Part shown: positions 4,911 through 6,532 of the stretch, in pieces
How positions within the stretch are numbered: position 1 is the first letter of the stretch
Layout: each line of letters begins with the position of its first letter
Assembly: GCA_017960005.1 (NCBI GenBank)
Contig: JAGCZM010000145.1
Coordinates: 1 to 6,532, forward strand
Origin: Eggerthellaceae bacterium
GTDB taxonomy: Bacteria; Actinomycetota; Coriobacteriia; Coriobacteriales; Eggerthellaceae
Direction of reading: 5' to 3'
DNA: 6,532 bases
The notes under the pieces: model-generated
Databases searched by the model: none
What the model was told of the DNA's origin: nothing
What the model saw: the letters and a program-made list of their open reading frames with translations, nothing else
Translations under genes and position numbers: made by a program

Positions 4911-6532
4911 ATGGGCGACCATCGTATGAACTCCGAAGACAAACACCCGATCAAACAATACGTGTTGGCCTTTGACACGGCCAACGAGCGTATAGCCGTG
5001 GGCTTGGGCCGCATCAATGCCGACAAAAGCCTTTCCTTTGTGTGCGGTATCGACAAACCCGCGCATCGCTCTTCCAATACTCAACTGATTTTGACGATAG
5101 ACGAGGTTTTGGATAAGGCAAAGGTGGGCAAACAAGAGATTGCCTGCATTGCCTGCGGCAAAGGACCGGGCTCTTTTACCGGCGTGCGTATCGCCCTTGC
5201 CACCGCCAAAGGCATGGCGTCGGCTCTTTGTCTTCCTCTCATCACGATATCGACCATCGATGCGGTTGCGTTCGGGGCACAGCTTGCCGGCGTCAGAGGA
5301 AAGCTGACGGTTGCGGCAGATGCCATGCGTCATGAAGTCTATCCCGTCGACTATATACTCGACGACGGGGGCGCTATCCGTCAAAGCGCCGATACGGTGG
5401 AATCTCTCGAATCCTTTGTCGGGAGAATCGCTTCGCAAGATACCAAGATAACCGGAGATGCCCTGTCCAAATACTTTGACGAAATCTCATCTGCGGGATG
5501 CGTTTTGGAAAAAGAGACATGGGAGCCTTCGGCGCAAGGATTGATCGCCACGCTCAATCGGATGATTGAAACAAACGAAGCGGACGTGTTCGACGGAAAG
5601 CGTCACGATCCCGGTTACGCGCTTCCCGTGTATACGAGACTGTCCGATGCCGAAGAAGGAGAGCGTGCGCGCTTTGCGCAAAAACGTTCCCACGAAACCA
5701 TGAGCAGTACAAGCGTGCTCAACGCACCTGCGGACGAGGACGGCATTTCTTATAAACCGCTCGACAAAGAGCATGCGAAAGACGTCGCTTTCCTCGAAGA
5801 GCTGTTGATGGGAAGCGATGCGTGGAACACGGAGATGGTTGCCGACGAGATCGGGAGAAAAGACCGCTCCTGGTGGGCCGCGTACCTGCAACCCGATCCG
5901 CTCATCGACGGCAAACTTGTCGGTTATGCCGGAGCGCTCATCGTCGACGGCGACATGCAGATATTAAAGGTCGCGGTGTCGAAGGGTTTTCAAAGAAAAG
6001 GAATCGCGGCCAAGCTTTTGTCCTGCGTTGCCTCCGATGCGAGGGATTTGGGTGCCAAAACCGCCTCTTTGGAAGTGCGTGTTTCCAATGAGGGAGCCCA
6101 ATCGTTTTATAAATCCGTCGGTCTTGCAAAAGAGGGGGTGCGTCCCCGCTATTACTCGGATGGGGAAGACGCCGTCATCATGAGCGGTCCTTTGCCCTAT
6201 TTGACTCGGGATGTCGCGGGCATGCGTTATCGCTCGTCGGCATTGACATCCGATGTCAAAAAAGAGCATCCCGCCCCTTATATCTTTGCCATAGAGACAT
6301 CCTGCGACGAGACGGCGGCCGCCATTACAGACGGAAACGGCAATCTGATTGCCGATGTGGTTGCATCCCAGATAGATTTCCATGCCCGATTCGGTGGTGT
6401 CGTTCCCGAAATCGCCGGCAGAAAACATATCGAGGCCATTTGCGGTGTATGCGAGGAATGCCTGCGCATCGCCGCGATAAACCTCGGTATCGAAAAGCTT
6501 TCTTGGAGCGATATGGACGGTATCGCCGTGAC
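4911..6532 (+). CDS. tsaB-rimI-tsaD: TsaB-RimI-TsaD fusion protein (3' end beyond the window)
   Basis: One frame runs from ATG 4911 to the window edge (540 codons, no stop) and holds three domains. TsaB spans about residues 17-247, with F-D-T-A at 21-24, G-P-G-S-F-T-G at 85-91, a D-A-M-R-H-E-V-Y segment and the closing P-V-Y-T-R at 239-243. A GNAT acetyltransferase like RimI spans about 278-430. Its acetyl-CoA loop is Q-R-K-G-I-A at 361-366; Glu388 in L-E-V-R-V-S-N and Tyr400 match the catalytic Glu103 and Tyr115 of E. coli RimI. TsaD begins at Tyr457 with I-E-T-S-C-D-E-T-A-A-A, then H-A-R-F-G-G-V-V-P-E at 491-500. Its metal-binding HxxxH motif lies beyond the window. TsaB and TsaD together transfer threonylcarbamoyl to tRNA A37; RimI acetylates protein N-termini, classically ribosomal protein S18. 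An AGGA ends 8 nt before ATG 4911, favouring it over ATG 4926. A fused gene is seen directly; whether the protein stays intact is unknown. Confidence 0.93.
   Translation, partial: MGDHRMNSEDKHPIKQYVLAFDTANERIAVGLGRINADKSLSFVCGIDKPAHRSSNTQLILTIDEVLDKAKVGKQEIACIACGKGPGSFTGVRIALATAKGMASALCLPLITISTIDAVAFGAQLAGVRGKLTVAADAMRHEVYPVDYILDDGGAIRQSADTVESLESFVGRIASQDTKITGDALSKYFDEISSAGCVLEKETWEPSAQGLIATLNRMIETNEADVFDGKRHDPGYALPVYTRLSDAEEGERARFAQKRSHETMSSTSVLNAPADEDGISYKPLDKEHAKDVAFLEELLMGSDAWNTEMVADEIGRKDRSWWAAYLQPDPLIDGKLVGYAGALIVDGDMQILKVAVSKGFQRKGIAAKLLSCVASDARDLGAKTASLEVRVSNEGAQSFYKSVGLAKEGVRPRYYSDGEDAVIMSGPLPYLTRDVAGMRYRSSALTSDVKKEHPAPYIFAIETSCDETAAAITDGNGNLIADVVASQIDFHARFGGVVPEIAGRKHIEAICGVCEECLRIAAINLGIEKLSWSDMDGIAV

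Noticed and set aside
4719..5438. 239-residue minus-strand frame opposite tsaE and the fusion gene
   Set aside because: It overlaps the conserved TsaE C-terminus and TsaB motifs on the other strand and shows no family features of its own.
5822..6091. 89-residue + strand frame within the RimI region
   Set aside because: It is an out-of-frame, Arg-rich shadow of the GNAT domain, whose conserved residues are all in the long frame.
6222..6532. Separate tsaD gene starting at the in-frame ATG 6222
   Set aside because: The frame is continuous with the RimI domain, and I see no convincing ribosome binding site before this ATG, so a fused product is the simpler reading. Internal initiation is not excluded.

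Overview
The window is a compact stretch of bacterial chromosome. Every supported gene lies on the + strand, packed into one run with short gaps. From left to right it holds: the last 43 codons of a type III pantothenate kinase (coaX); a hairpin and AT-rich leader; a one-carbon/formate cluster (fhs, fchA, folD, and a formate/nitrite-family channel gene resembling focA); and a tRNA t6A-modification cluster (tsaE followed by a very long open frame that joins TsaB, RimI and TsaD). That last frame is still open at the window edge. No mobile element, CRISPR array, tRNA or rRNA gene was seen.

The one-carbon block forms a pathway. The channel can move formate across the membrane. Fhs activates formate with ATP to 10-formyl-THF, FchA cyclises that to methenyl-THF, and FolD reduces it to methylene-THF. 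This is most of the methyl branch used by acetogens, and also a general route for purine, serine or glycine one-carbon supply. It could run in reverse, with formate exported. Spacing is tight: 9 nt between fhs and fchA, 0 nt between fchA and folD, 33 nt between folD and the channel gene. FolD lacks the lysine and glutamine that bifunctional FolD enzymes use for the cyclohydrolase step, which would explain why a separate FchA is encoded directly upstream.

The t6A block follows after 30 nt with no convincing terminator in between. TsaE is the ATPase of the bacterial t6A system. The next gene encodes TsaB (dimerisation partner), RimI (GNAT N-acetyltransferase) and TsaD (catalytic subunit) as one polypeptide. 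I read 540 in-frame codons with no stop through both domain junctions. TsaC/Sua5, needed to make threonylcarbamoyl-AMP, is not in the window.

Organism: the gene types, moderate to high GC in coding DNA, acetogen-like C1 genes and the TsaB-RimI-TsaD fusion suggest an anaerobic actinobacterium of the Coriobacteriia (Eggerthellales-like). A clostridial relative is the main alternative. This is inference from gene content and memory of related genomes, not a database match.

Nothing here looks like a wholly new system. The most informative points are the triple fusion and the apparently cyclohydrolase-deficient FolD paired with FchA.
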